Assembly (NCBI RefSeq): GCF_015265475.1 | Contig: NZ_CP054493.1 | Coordinates: forward strand, 1-64,000 | Direction: 5' to 3' | Source: Candidatus Sulfurimonas marisnigri | Lineage (GTDB): Bacteria; Campylobacterota; Campylobacteria; Campylobacterales; Sulfurimonadaceae | DNA: 64,000 bases | Shown: positions 11,522 to 20,524 of the stretch, piece after piece | Layout of the letters: each line of letters starts with the position of its first letter | Position numbering within the stretch: position 1 is the first letter of the stretch | Made by a program: the position numbers and the translations under genes | Notes under the pieces: model-generated | The model's database searches: none | The model's input: only the letters and a program-made list of their open reading frames with translations | Told to the model about the DNA's origin: nothing

Positions 11522-12544
11522 ATGAATAGAAAAAAAATATATAATCCCGAATCAAAAGAAAATGTAAATGATAGAAAAATATTTGGCGGAGATCCTACAG
11601 GGATATTTGAGCTAAATAATATAAAATATCAGTGGGCATATAATCTTTGGGAAGTGATGTTAAACAACACTTGGTTTCCAAAGGAAGTTGATATGACTCG
11701 TGATGTAATTGACTATAAAAATATCACACAAGCAGAAAAAGATGCTTATGATAAAGCTCTTTCGCAGCTGATTTTTATGGATTCTCTTCAAACAAATAAT
11801 ATAATGGATAATATAAACCCTTACGTAACATCTCCAGAAGTTAACCTTATACTTGTTAGACAATCATTTGAAGAGGCACTTCATTCACAAAGCTATGCCG
11901 TTATGGTTGATAGCATCTCTACAAACTCTGAAGAAATTTATGACCTTTGGCGTCGAGATATGATGCTTAAGACAAAAAATGATGCTATTGCTAGTATTTA
12001 TGAGGACCTCTCTTCTAACCCGACTGAACATAACTTAGTGAAAGCTTGTTTTGCAAATCAAATTTTAGAGGGAATTTATTTTTATAGTGGTTTTGCTTAT
12101 ATTTACACATTGGCAAGAAGCGGTAAAATGTTGGGTTCTGCACAGATGATTAGATTTATTCAAAGAGATGAAGTTACCCACTTGGTTCTTTTTCAAAACC
12201 TTATAAATACACTTAGAAAAGAGAGACCAGACCTTTTTACGGATCAGTTAAAAGAAGAAGTTATAGCAATGTTTAAACAGGCTGTACAACTTGAAACAGA
12301 TTGGGGCAGATATATAACACAAGGACAAATCTTGGGGTTGACAGATGAAATTATTGAGCAGTATATTCAATACCTAGCTGATGACAGATTAACATCTGTT
12401 GGTTTTGAGAAGCTTTATAATGTAACAAATCCTATAAAGTGGGTTGATGACTTTTCAAAATTTAACGACCAAAAAACAAACTTCTTTGAGGGAACAGTTG
12501 CAAACTACTCAAAAGGAAGTCTTAGTTTTGATGATGATTTTTAG
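11522..12544 (+). CDS. nrdB: ribonucleotide reductase class I, beta subunit
   Basis: Carries the di-iron/tyrosyl radical cofactor used by NrdA to make deoxynucleotides. 340 residues. Ligand segments are visible: EEALHSQSY (Glu, His and the following Tyr), [13 protein letters not shown] (Glu) and [12 protein letters not shown] (Glu, His). The C-terminus (SFDDDF) is the acidic tail that docks on NrdA. The large subunit is not in this window. Start ATG follows AAGGGTGTGAG. The 3' end overlaps the convergent MerR gene by 23 bases. Confidence 0.95.
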   Translation: MNRKKIYNPESKENVNDRKIFGGDPTGIFELNNIKYQWAYNLWEVMLNNTWFPKEVDMTRDVIDYKNITQAEKDAYDKALSQLIFMDSLQTNNIMDNINPYVTSPEVNLILVRQSFEEALHSQSYAVMVDSISTNSEEIYDLWRRDMMLKTKNDAIASIYEDLSSNPTEHNLVKACFANQILEGIYFYSGFAYIYTLARSGKMLGSAQMIRFIQRDEVTHLVLFQNLINTLRKERPDLFTDQLKEEVIAMFKQAVQLETDWGRYITQGQILGLTDEIIEQYIQYLADDRLTSVGFEKLYNVTNPIKWVDDFSKFNDQKTNFFEGTVANYSKGSLSFDDDF

Positions 12545-13214
12545 AAATCTCATCCTTAAGTGCTTTAAATAGTACCTTATAAGTATAACGACTAAAGAGA
12601 TACTCTTTAGCATTAAAAAGAGTCTCAAACATAATTTTCCATAGTGTTGAAAAGTTTTCATCACTACGAATACTACAAAGCTGAGTTTGCATCTCATATT
12701 CTATTTGTGCTAGTGATTTAGCATGATGAACATAGTTTTTTATTAAAGTATAATCTACACCTGTCTCTTTAATATCCTCAATCAACCTAACAATAGAAGC
12801 CTCTTTTTCAGTAAAATCATCATCTGTTAGAGGTACTAGTACGCCATCATCTAGTAGTTGTTCTAAAAGTTTAATATCAAAGTCATAATGCTCTATAAAC
12901 TGCTCTTTGTTGTAATGTTTAGCACCTGCTGGAATAGCACTAAGAGTTTGCATAAGTGGGGCTAACATAGAAAATGAACTTGAAAGAGATTGGTTTTTAT
13001 GTTGCAGGGCAGTTTTTATCTGCTCATTTGAGCTTCCTAGCTCTTGTTTCATGTATTTTATATACTTTATCAGTTCTACATGTTCTTCGCTATATCTGTG
13101 AACATTGGATTTAAATTTTTTTGCTTCAGGTAGTAAACCTTCTCTTATATAGTAAAGAATCGTTGATTTTGGTACATCTGTTTGTGCGACTATCTCTGAT
13201 ATTTTATATTCCAT
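12522..13214 (-). CDS. MerR-family transcriptional regulator
   Basis: 230 residues. N-terminal winged helix-turn-helix (about 1-70: [26 protein letters not shown] then [14 protein letters not shown]) typical of MerR. The C-terminal part is long, helical and Cys-poor (none in the usual MerR metal-site position; one Cys near 183), so a metal-sensing role is not supported; the effector is unknown. It is divergent from the YeeE/YedE pair, with a perfect palindrome in the shared gap, so it probably controls that sulfur-type locus and perhaps itself. Its 3' end overlaps nrdB. Confidence 0.85.
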   Translation of the reverse strand: MEYKISEIVAQTDVPKSTILYYIREGLLPEAKKFKSNVHRYSEEHVELIKYIKYMKQELGSSNEQIKTALQHKNQSLSSSFSMLAPLMQTLSAIPAGAKHYNKEQFIEHYDFDIKLLEQLLDDGVLVPLTDDDFTEKEASIVRLIEDIKETGVDYTLIKNYVHHAKSLAQIEYEMQTQLCSIRSDENFSTLWKIMFETLFNAKEYLFSRYTYKVLFKALKDEISKNHHQN

Positions 13215-13251
13215 CTATTAGCCTATTAATATTGATATAAGAATTATACCC

Positions 13252-13257
13252 TATAAT
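13252..13257 (+). promoter_or_regulatory. -10 box of YeeE/YedE locus
   Basis: TATAAT in the gap between the MerR gene and the first YeeE gene; the palindrome begins four bases downstream. Confidence 0.55.
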
Positions 13258-13260
13258 TTT

Positions 13261-13283
13261 AACGTTAAGTACTACTTAACGTT
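13261..13283. promoter_or_regulatory. palindromic operator, probably MerR-type regulator site
   Basis: Perfect inverted repeat of 11-bp arms (AACGTTAAGTA and its complement) around a single C. It lies just downstream of a TATAAT, a position suited to repression. The right arm ACTTAACGTTT recurs before the AhpD-like gene (14459-14470). Confidence 0.65.
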
Positions 13284-13304
13284 TTTCAAACAAAGGATTA
13301 AATA

Positions 13305-13820
13305 ATGCCTCGTTCAATACCTTGGTGGGTTGGTGGTATAGCCATGAGCTTGCTGTTTTTTATTAGTTTTTCAGTTTGGGGTGCAGATAGACCAATCGGC
13401 GCTTCTACTGGAATGAGTTATCTTGCAAACTTAATTTTTGGTCTTGATGCCGAGAATCATAAATATGCTGCAATGATACAAGAGAGTGGTGCCTGGGAAG
13501 GTGTAATGCTTATCGGTGTATTTTTTGGTGGACTGTTTATGTCTGTCTTTGTTACAAAAACGTTTCACATTAGCTATATACCTACACTTTGGAAGGAGCG
13601 TAAAAATAGCTCTGTTAAATCTCGAATGGTTTGGAGTTTTATAGCAGGTTTTATGCTGGTTTTTGGAGCACGCTTGGCTGGTGGATGTAATGCTGGACAT
13701 ATACTCTCAGGTGGTTCACAAATAGCAGTTAGCGGGATTATATTTGCTGTTGTTGCATTAGGTACAGGAATGATAACAGGTAGATTTTTTTATAAGAAAA
13801 AGAGGTGTAAAGAATGTTAG
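13305..13820 (+). CDS. YeeE/YedE family membrane protein, first half-transporter
   Basis: 171 residues with about five membrane helices. The GARLAGGCNAGHILSGG block carries the Gly-Cys signature of the family, whose studied members import thiosulfate or related sulfur compounds. Proteins of this size occur in pairs that together equal one full-length YeeE/YedE protein. The next gene is such a partner, overlapping by 7 bases, so they are translationally coupled. The upstream palindrome and divergent MerR gene suggest regulated expression. Substrate not determinable here. Confidence 0.88.
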   Translation: MPRSIPWWVGGIAMSLLFFISFSVWGADRPIGASTGMSYLANLIFGLDAENHKYAAMIQESGAWEGVMLIGVFFGGLFMSVFVTKTFHISYIPTLWKERKNSSVKSRMVWSFIAGFMLVFGARLAGGCNAGHILSGGSQIAVSGIIFAVVALGTGMITGRFFYKKKRCKEC

Positions 13821-14413
13821 ATCGTATTTCAAATATGTTTAGCCTTGTAGCAAATCAAGCACATGGTTCTGTATGGCTTGTACTTTTTATAGGTTTTTGT
13901 TTTGGTGCTATCATCCTTTACTCTCGTCTTGATAAGTTTGAAAAAATGGCCGGTTTTATGATTTTTGAGGATACTTTAGTTCCAAGAATGGCAATGACTA
14001 CAGTTGCTTTATCAAGTATAGGTTTTTATTTTTTAGTTGATGCTGGGTATGCTAGTTATAGTATAAAGCCAACTATCTTAACTGGTTTAATTATTGGAGC
14101 TATCATTTTTGGAACTGGTTTGGTGATTTTGGGAAAATGTCCATCAGCATTTTTTGTTTCAGTTTCAGAAGGACGAGTAGATGCTCTTGTTGGTGTTGCT
14201 GGGGGTATGGTTGGTGGAGCAGTTTTCACGTTACTTTACCCTTGGATAGAACAAATTACGGGGCCTGATTTAGGTAAGATTAGATTAGCCGATGTGTTTG
14301 GAGGCTATGAACTTGCGATAGTTTTAGTTTTAAGTATAACGCTTTTGGTTGTTGCTTATTTATTACCGACTATTGAATATTATGATCCTGCAGATGATAG
14401 AGATAAGCATTAA
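13814..14413 (+). CDS. YeeE/YedE family membrane protein, second half-transporter
   Basis: 199 residues, about five membrane helices. The segment GLVILGKCPSAFFVSVSEGR contains the conserved Cys of the family. It overlaps the first YeeE gene by 7 bases and presumably forms a two-part sulfur-compound channel with it. It is followed by a second promoter-like site and the AhpD-like gene. Confidence 0.87.
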   Translation: MLDRISNMFSLVANQAHGSVWLVLFIGFCFGAIILYSRLDKFEKMAGFMIFEDTLVPRMAMTTVALSSIGFYFLVDAGYASYSIKPTILTGLIIGAIIFGTGLVILGKCPSAFFVSVSEGRVDALVGVAGGMVGGAVFTLLYPWIEQITGPDLGKIRLADVFGGYELAIVLVLSITLLVVAYLLPTIEYYDPADDRDKH

Positions 14414-14435
14414 CTTTTGTATAAGTATTATGCTT

Positions 14436-14470
14436 TATAATAACAAAACAGTAACTATAACTTAACGTTT
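14436..14470 (+). promoter_or_regulatory. second promoter with MerR-operator half-site
   Basis: TATAAT at 14436-14441, then AACTTAACGTTT at 14459-14470, nearly identical to the right arm of the 13261 palindrome. The spacing from -10 to half-site (19 bases) closely matches that in the first promoter (17 bases). Suggests common control of the AhpD-like and DsrE-like genes. Confidence 0.5.
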
Positions 14471-14482
14471 TAAAGGAAAAAA

Positions 14483-15013
14483 ATGGCACACATAAAACTA
14501 CCAGAATTTGAAAATATGAGTCCTGCTATTCAGGATAGAGCTCGTCCAATTTTAGAAAAAACAGGCAAATTAGGTGAAATATTTAAACTAATGGCACTTG
14601 ACGATAAAATATATTTTGCAACTGACGGGATGATTCAAAAGTATCTGCTTGATGAGACTACACTCTCTTATGATATTAAAGAGTCGATAGCTCTTCTTAT
14701 ATCAGTAGAGAATGGGTGTAAAATGTGTGTAGATGTACACAAAGGTATAGCAAAGATGCTTGGTCTTTCAGATGAGAGAATTGAAGAGGTTCTAAAAGGT
14801 GTTGATGCTATCAATACAGATGATAAAGAAAAAGCTCTTTTAAACTTTTGTATCAGAGCCTCTCAAAAAGACAACTATAAAGTACTTAAAAGCGAAATTG
14901 ATGCGCTTAAAGATATGGGTTATAGTGATGTTCAAATAGTTGAAGCGGTAGCAATAACAGGCTACTTCAATTATATAAACACTTTATCAAATGTTTTTGC
15001 TTTAGGTCAGTAA
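14483..15013 (+). CDS. AhpD-like/carboxymuconolactone decarboxylase-family protein
   Basis: 176 residues. The alkylhydroperoxidase D signature is visible as ENGCKMCVDVHKGIAKMLG: a CxxC pair with His four residues later, which in AhpD acts as a peroxide- or disulfide-reducing centre. The rest is helical as in the family. It lies downstream of the YeeE pair and 6 bases before a DsrE-like gene, so a thiol or persulfide redox role is plausible (inference). RBS AAAGGAAAAAA. Confidence 0.85.
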   Translation: MAHIKLPEFENMSPAIQDRARPILEKTGKLGEIFKLMALDDKIYFATDGMIQKYLLDETTLSYDIKESIALLISVENGCKMCVDVHKGIAKMLGLSDERIEEVLKGVDAINTDDKEKALLNFCIRASQKDNYKVLKSEIDALKDMGYSDVQIVEAVAITGYFNYINTLSNVFALGQ

Positions 15014-15019
15014 AAGATT

Positions 15020-15469
15020 ATGAAGTATATATTTTTAGCACTTATAATATTCTCGGGTATAGCACAGGCAAAAGAGTACAAAGCAATTTTTGATTGCAGT
15101 TCAAAGAATAGTGGATACATAGTTAGTCGTATGTTTTTAGTTGAGAGAACTATGGATATGATAGAAAAAAATGGTGACACTGTGAAGTTTGCTCTTACAA
15201 TTCACGGTAGCTGTGCACCAATAGTTTCAAAAAATATAGATGAAGTTATAATGGATGAAAACAATCTAGCAAATATGCAAAAAGCAAGAAAACAACTTGA
15301 GAGATTAGCGACTAAAAAGGGTATTGATGTAACTGTTTGCGCAATGAGCCTAAATGCCAATACAATAGATAAGGATGATGTCCTTCCTTTTGTTAAAATT
15401 TCAGAAAATAGTTTTATAGATACTATTGGCTATCAAAATGATGGCTATGCTCTAATGACGTTTAAATAA
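15020..15469 (+). CDS. periplasmic DsrE-like sulfur-relay protein
   Basis: 149 residues with a signal peptide (1 to about 17). The mature part shows the DsrE/DsrF-like fold pattern: FDCSSKNSGY near the N-terminus, TIHGSCAPIV, and KKGIDVTVCAMSLNA, the last Cys being where family members carry persulfide. Immediately follows the AhpD-like gene. Secreted DsrE-like proteins are common in sulfur-oxidising bacteria; function here is inferred only from fold and context. Confidence 0.75.
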   Translation: MKYIFLALIIFSGIAQAKEYKAIFDCSSKNSGYIVSRMFLVERTMDMIEKNGDTVKFALTIHGSCAPIVSKNIDEVIMDENNLANMQKARKQLERLATKKGIDVTVCAMSLNANTIDKDDVLPFVKISENSFIDTIGYQNDGYALMTFK

Positions 15470-15480
15470 GGATTGGCTAT

Positions 15481-16308
15481 ATGGTAAGAGAGATTGTAAC
15501 ATACCCAACTACACCGAGTTTAGAGTTTGGTGCAAATGTTAGGTTTTTTAATGAAGAGCTTTTTTCAATTATTGAAGACTTAAAAGATACGCTTGAAGAA
15601 AATAAATTAAATGCATTATCAGCATTTCAAGTTGGTTCATCATTATCTGTAGTAGTTATAAAAAAAGATGCTTTTGGCTTAGATGATGACCAGGGTGAAT
15701 ATTTAGAGCTTGTTAATCCAAGGGTTTTAAAAAGAGAAGGAACTGTAACCCCTATCGAGACAACAGCTTACTTTCCTGGAATGAGTGCAAAGACTACAAG
15801 ATATGAAAAAATCAAACTAATGTATGAGGACAGAGATGGTAATCAGCAGTTTTTAGAAGCTGATGGAGATTTGTCTACAACAATTCAAAGAAAGATTGAT
15901 TATATGTTTGGCTCAAACTTTAGAGTAAGACTTGAAGAAGATGAGAGAAAACTTTTTGATTCAAAACTAGAGTTTGGTACAGATGCGATTACTCAAAATG
16001 ACTGTCCGACAGTATTTAAAAGAGATAGAATATTACAAGCATTCAAACTTCTTTTTATTGTAGGAATTTTTGGAGTAATATCAAGTTTTTTTATTGCTGA
16101 TGAAGCTATAACAACTTTGCAAATGGTAGAAAACTATATTTTATTATCTATGGCTGTGATAACTGTTGTGTATTTCTTTTATGCTCAGTATGAAGGAAAA
16201 CAGTACAAACATTGTACCTCTTGTCAAATAGGAAATATAATAGGAACCTCGATATTTTTGATGATTAAATTAGTAGCTCTATCTATAGCTAGTTATTTTA
16301 TAATTTAG
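15481..16308 (+). CDS. degenerate peptide deformylase with C-terminal membrane domain
   Basis: 275 residues. The first 165 follow the deformylase fold, but all three catalytic motifs are changed: GLAAxQ becomes NALSAFQVG, EGCLS becomes AYFPGMS, and QHEIDHL becomes QRKIDYM, so the metal ligands are lost and deformylase activity is unlikely. Residues about 190-275 hold two or three membrane helices and a CTSCQ pair. It starts 11 bases after the DsrE-like gene behind AAGGATTGG. Role unknown; I infer a repurposed binding domain tethered to the membrane. Confidence 0.75.
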   Translation: MVREIVTYPTTPSLEFGANVRFFNEELFSIIEDLKDTLEENKLNALSAFQVGSSLSVVVIKKDAFGLDDDQGEYLELVNPRVLKREGTVTPIETTAYFPGMSAKTTRYEKIKLMYEDRDGNQQFLEADGDLSTTIQRKIDYMFGSNFRVRLEEDERKLFDSKLEFGTDAITQNDCPTVFKRDRILQAFKLLFIVGIFGVISSFFIADEAITTLQMVENYILLSMAVITVVYFFYAQYEGKQYKHCTSCQIGNIIGTSIFLMIKLVALSIASYFII

Positions 16309-16316
16309 AGGATATA

Positions 16317-17095
16317 ATGCTAGTAAAAATTTACTAGAGAGTAATATTATCAAAGAAAATATATCTAACAAAAGTGAGTATAGTTTATGCTCACTTCTTT
16401 TTGACACTACAAACAACTATAACACTAACCTGCAAACACTTCTAAAATTAATTGAACAAACCCCTGAAAAATCACTAATAGTAGCACCTGAAGTTTGCCT
16501 CACAGGTTTTGACTATCATAACTTTGATGAAGCTATAGAGTTCTCACATGTAGCTAATGAAGCATTGAAAAAGGCTTCAAAAAATAGGATTATTATACTA
16601 ACAATAATTGAAAAAAAAGATGGTGAAGTTTTTAATTTTGCTAAAGTTTTTCACAATAGCGAGATAGTTCACTCTCAAGCAAAGGCAAGGTTATTTCGTT
16701 TTGGTGGCGAACATAATCACTTTGCTCAGGGGGACGATGAAGATGTTAAAATCATTGAAATAGATGGTATAAAAATAGGAATACTAATCTGCTTTGAACT
16801 TCGGTTTAAAGCTTTATGGAAGAAGTTAGAAGGTTGTGATGTTATAGCAGTTCCATCTTGGTGGGGAGCCTTAAGAACTGAACATTTTAAAGTATTAACT
16901 CAAAGCTTAGCGATTATAAATCAGTGCTATGTTGTGGCCAGTGATTCTCTACATGTAGATTGTTCTAAGATGAGCGGAATTATAAAACCACAGGGACAAG
17001 TACAGAGAAATGGGAATAAGCCTTGCTTAGAAGTGTTATATGATAAAAAAGAAATTGCCACAATAAGGCGATATATGGATGTAGGTATTGGATAG
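16317..17095 (+). CDS. carbon-nitrogen hydrolase (nitrilase family), 5' frame broken
   Basis: Nitrilase-superfamily amidase. The catalytic triad is readable: Glu in VAPEVCLTGFDY, Lys in SQAKARLFRFG, Cys in GILICFELRF. The ATG at 16317, behind AGAGGA, runs only M-L-V-K-I-Y-stop; one extra A in the A5 run at 16325-16329 would join it to the long frame (M-L-V-K-N-L-L-E-S-N...), which is open from 16304 but has no ATG, GTG or TTG before 16565. Starting at TTG 16565 (176 residues) would drop the catalytic Glu. So this is a frameshift, sequencing error or slippage site. Ends overlapping pcm. Confidence 0.75.
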
Positions 17096-17726
17096 AATTA
17101 CAGCAACAAAGACAGCACGATTGGCAAATGAGTGCCACCAAATATTTTCACTTGACGATGATGTAAGAGAGGCTATTTCTAGTACTAACAGAGAAGAGTT
17201 TGTACCGGTCGGTTTTAAACATAATGCTTATAAATTAGATGCTCTCCCTTTGGGCTCAGCACAATGGATAAGTTCACCTCTAACTGTTGCTAAAATGACT
17301 CAGTATTTAGATACCAAGGGTGCTGATAGGGTTTTGGAAGTTGGCTGCGGAAGCGGTTATCAGGCTGCTGTTTTGTCACATCTGTTTCGCGGGGTATTTA
17401 CTATTGAGAGAATAGAGCCTTTGATGATAGAGGCAAAACTGCGCTTTAGAAAACTTGGAATTAACAATATCCATACAAGAACAGACGATGGACAAAACGG
17501 TTGGATTCAGTATGCTCCGTATGATAGAATTCTTTTCTCTGCAACAGCAAAAGAGGTTCCGCAAAAACTTTTTGAACAATTGCGTGATGGCGGGATACTA
17601 GTAGCTCCAATGCAGGTCGGATTAAAGCAAATTATTACCCGTTTTAGAAAAACAGGAGACTCCGTGGAGAAAGAGGAGTTGGAAGAGTGTGACTTTGTAC
17701 CTATTTTGGACGGGGTGCAGAAGTAA
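17088..17726 (+). CDS. pcm: protein-L-isoaspartate O-methyltransferase
   Basis: Repairs damaged aspartyl residues using S-adenosylmethionine. 212 residues. Seen: REEFVP and the family sequence GSAQWISSPLTVAKM, then the SAM-binding motif VLEVGCGSGYQAA. Start is TTG at 17088; an in-frame stop at 17082 leaves no upstream alternative. It overlaps the end of the nitrilase-family gene by 8 bases, which suggests coupled translation. Confidence 0.92.
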   Translation: MDRITATKTARLANECHQIFSLDDDVREAISSTNREEFVPVGFKHNAYKLDALPLGSAQWISSPLTVAKMTQYLDTKGADRVLEVGCGSGYQAAVLSHLFRGVFTIERIEPLMIEAKLRFRKLGINNIHTRTDDGQNGWIQYAPYDRILFSATAKEVPQKLFEQLRDGGILVAPMQVGLKQIITRFRKTGDSVEKEELEECDFVPILDGVQK

Positions 17727-17731
17727 GATAA

Positions 17732-18808
17732 ATGAAACTACTTTTTGCCGCAATTCTTTTATCTCTCTGCCTTGACGCTTCAACAAGCTTTGAGGATGCC
17801 CATGCAGTATATAAAGAGGGTGAGTACAAAAAATCATTTGAAATGTTTAAAAAGCTGGCTAAAGATGATTCAGATGCCGCATATATTCTGGCCTACATGT
17901 ACGAACATGGTGAAGGGTGTGAAGCGGACAAAGAAGAGGCTTCAAAATGGTATAAAATTTCATCAGAGGGTTACTACAAACAAACTAAATACAACTACAG
18001 CAGAGAGATAGAAAAAGAGCAAAAAAAATTATACACCTCCTTAGACAGACTAGATCAAAATGAAACAGAAGATACAATGAGACAATACTCCCAATCTCTT
18101 TATAACTTCAAAGCTCATAATGCCAACTATTTTTTACCGATAAGTTACCGATATGAAGGCGACTATGCAAATACGAATGGACATGAAGCAAAAGAGATTG
18201 AGACAGAGTTTCAAATTAGCGTTAAGTTTGATATCGCAGCAAATATCCTTGGTCTAAACGAGATATATTCAATTGCTTATACCCAAAAATCATTTTGGCA
18301 GTTTTATTCAGACTCGGCTTTTTTTAGAGAAACAAACTATAACCCGGAGGCTTTTGTTATGTTTCCAACCTCTGAGTTAAGCGATGGAAGGCTTATCAAG
18401 TCTATACGTCTTGCAATTGCACATGAATCAAACGGAAGAGGCGGAGACGAAGAGCGCTCATGGAACTTTCTCAGCAGCAGTTTCTTGCTTCAGTATAAGA
18501 CTTTGTTTGCAGAGCTGAAACTTTGGACAAGATTGCCTGACTCTTATGATTACAACCCTGATTTGATAGACTATATGGGGCACGGTCATATAAAGTTTAT
18601 GGTGCCATACAAAAAGCATCTTATAGATATGAAGTTAAAATACAGCTATAACAACAAGGGTGCGGCAGAGATAAACTACAGTTATCCCGCTTTTGGAAGA
18701 GATGATCTTTTTTTGTATGTAAAACTATTCAATGGATACGGTGAGAGTCTTATTGATTATAACAATCGTATAAAAAAGTTTGCAATAGGGTTTAGTATAT
18801 CTAGATAG
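17732..18808 (+). CDS. pldA: outer membrane phospholipase A with N-terminal Sel1-like repeat
   Basis: 358 residues: signal peptide (1-16), Sel1/TPR-like repeat (about 18-85: YKEGEYKKSFEMF, AYILAYMYEHGEG), short coiled segment, then the OMPLA beta-barrel from about 130. The barrel has the catalytic pair in HESNGRG (His and Ser) and the following SWN Asn. The N-terminal repeat domain is an addition compared with the enterobacterial enzyme. Ends with an aromatic/Arg strand (GFSISR). Begins 5 bases after pcm. Confidence 0.9.
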   Translation: MKLLFAAILLSLCLDASTSFEDAHAVYKEGEYKKSFEMFKKLAKDDSDAAYILAYMYEHGEGCEADKEEASKWYKISSEGYYKQTKYNYSREIEKEQKKLYTSLDRLDQNETEDTMRQYSQSLYNFKAHNANYFLPISYRYEGDYANTNGHEAKEIETEFQISVKFDIAANILGLNEIYSIAYTQKSFWQFYSDSAFFRETNYNPEAFVMFPTSELSDGRLIKSIRLAIAHESNGRGGDEERSWNFLSSSFLLQYKTLFAELKLWTRLPDSYDYNPDLIDYMGHGHIKFMVPYKKHLIDMKLKYSYNNKGAAEINYSYPAFGRDDLFLYVKLFNGYGESLIDYNNRIKKFAIGFSISR

Positions 18809-18863
18809 TGGCTATTAATAAGCTTTTTATTGTAAAATGGCACTAATTAAAAGAGGATAATCT

Positions 18864-19697
18864 ATGGAAGAGATGTATGGCATAAAATATTCAAAACCTG
18901 AAGTGGTCTTAATGCAAGAGACAGGTATTGGTGTGGCAGAAGCGGCAGCTAGAACTTGTTATGACTCATTTGAAAACAGCGAAAATGAAGCTATAAAGTA
19001 TATTGAAAATCATATGCCTGATGATTCTACATGTAGAGAAATAAATGATATAGAGGATTCAAGTCTTTTAGATGATTTGGCTTGGACTTATTTTCACCAC
19101 TCAATCTTAGAACACGCTAATCTTAGTTTTTTGATACGTGGAACTTCAAGGGGTGTTCTTCAAGAGCATGCTCGCCACCGCATTCAAGCTATAAGTGTAA
19201 GAAGTACTCGTTATACGATGAGTTCTATTATAAACGCATTCACTGCTTCTCAAACTTCTAATGGTAAAGATTTTTTTATAGATAAAGTTTTAAGCTTTGA
19301 TATGTTTGTAACTAAAGATGAAGAGTACAATAAAATCGAAATAGGTTCTATTTACGATAAGCTAAAGTACCAATCAGCAAAAGTAGAAAATTTTGATGAT
19401 ATAGCAGTAGCAAAAAGCTCATTGCCATTTTTGCAAGAGTTTAAAGGCAATTCAGAGGCACTTTTTTCTGCTTTAGAGGCAGGGAAAAAGAAGCGTAATG
19501 TGGGGGATGCTTTTAAACATATTATTGGTGATAATGTAAAAGTTGATATGGTTGTCACATTTAACCTTAGAAGCCTAAAAAACTACCTTACACTTAGAGA
19601 CAGCGGCGCAGCATTTTTTCAAATAAGATGGCTGGCACAAGAGATGATGCGAAAAACACCATCAAAATATTTAGATTTAATTATTAAAAGGAAGTAG
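18864..19697 (+). CDS. thyX: flavin-dependent thymidylate synthase
   Basis: Makes dTMP from dUMP using FAD, NADPH and methylene-tetrahydrofolate. 277 residues, on the long side for ThyX. Signature RHRIQAISVRSTRYT matches RHRxxSxNxxSxRY-type motifs (with changes at the second and third positions), and the C-terminal LRDSGAAFFQIRWLAQEM block is present. A TAAAAT -10 lies at 18833-18838. Followed at 5 bases by a small lipoprotein gene. Confidence 0.95.
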   Translation: MEEMYGIKYSKPEVVLMQETGIGVAEAAARTCYDSFENSENEAIKYIENHMPDDSTCREINDIEDSSLLDDLAWTYFHHSILEHANLSFLIRGTSRGVLQEHARHRIQAISVRSTRYTMSSIINAFTASQTSNGKDFFIDKVLSFDMFVTKDEEYNKIEIGSIYDKLKYQSAKVENFDDIAVAKSSLPFLQEFKGNSEALFSALEAGKKKRNVGDAFKHIIGDNVKVDMVVTFNLRSLKNYLTLRDSGAAFFQIRWLAQEMMRKTPSKYLDLIIKRK

Positions 19698-19702
19698 TTT
19701 AG

Positions 19703-19939
19703 ATGAAAAAATATATTTTTATATCTGGTTTTTTAATCACTGTTTTATTTGGCGGATGTTCATACTTTAAGTTCAATGCTGCAATGTGTGATCAGATTGC
19801 AAAAGAGCCTAACGCTGTTATACCACAAGAGTGCAGAAATTATAGTGAAGCAGATGCTCAAAAAGCATTTGATAAGAAAAAAGTAAAATCTTCTACTAAT
19901 TTAAAAGATGAGCTAGAGTTTCATAAAGAGGAAAAGTAG
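19703..19939 (+). CDS. small lipoprotein, unknown
   Basis: 78 residues. Lipoprotein signal with lipobox LFGGC (Cys19); mature part short, charged, with two further Cys (positions about 29 and 44). No family recognised. It is tightly placed between thyX and the PhnA-like gene (stop TAG immediately before the next ATG). Confidence 0.7.
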   Translation: MKKYIFISGFLITVLFGGCSYFKFNAAMCDQIAKEPNAVIPQECRNYSEADAQKAFDKKKVKSSTNLKDELEFHKEEK

Positions 19940-20494
19940 ATGGGCGTAGAAAAAGAGTTACAAAGTAGAAGTGGTGGCATATGTGAGCTGTGCGGAAGCA
20001 GCGAAGGGCTTGTCGCTTTAGAAGTCGCACCGTCTGATGGAAGCAGTGAAACATCTGTTTATATATGTTCTACATGTAACACTCAAATAGAGAACCCAGA
20101 TAGTATGGATGAGAACCATTTTAACTGCTTAAATGATAGTATGTGGAGTGAAGTACCAGCGGTAAAAGTTTTAACTTTTAGACTTTTAAGCAAACTTACT
20201 CGTCAAGATTTAGTAGATATGATGTACCTTGAAGATAGTGAAAGAGCTTGGGCTGAATCAGGTATTAGCAGTTCGCCAGCAGTTGTTCACAAAGACTCTA
20301 ATGGTGTTATTCTTCAAGCTGGAGACACAGTCGTAATTATAAAAGACTTAGAGGTTAAAGGTGCCGGTTTTACTGCAAAACGTGGTACTGCAGTTAGAAA
20401 TATTTCATTGGTACATGATGACGCAGAACATATTGAAGGTCGTGTAAATGGTACAAAGATTTTTATTCTCACAAAGTTTCTTAAAAAATCATAA
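19940..20494 (+). CDS. PhnA/YjdM-like zinc-ribbon protein
   Basis: 184 residues. N-terminal zinc ribbon with CELC and CSTC pairs; C-terminal PhnA domain (GDTVVIIKDLEVKGAGFTAKRGT... to the end, KIFILTKFLKKS). Despite the name, members are not shown to act in phosphonate breakdown generally; function is uncertain. ATG directly follows the stop of the lipoprotein gene, so it is co-translated with it. Confidence 0.85.
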   Translation: MGVEKELQSRSGGICELCGSSEGLVALEVAPSDGSSETSVYICSTCNTQIENPDSMDENHFNCLNDSMWSEVPAVKVLTFRLLSKLTRQDLVDMMYLEDSERAWAESGISSSPAVVHKDSNGVILQAGDTVVIIKDLEVKGAGFTAKRGTAVRNISLVHDDAEHIEGRVNGTKIFILTKFLKKS

Positions 20495-20524
20495 TCTGAT
20501 TTATTGACATTCACCAAGGTATAA

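Noticed and set aside
16565-17095. Nitrilase gene starting at TTG 16565
   Set aside because: It would omit the catalytic Glu and conserved first strands that are encoded in the same frame upstream.
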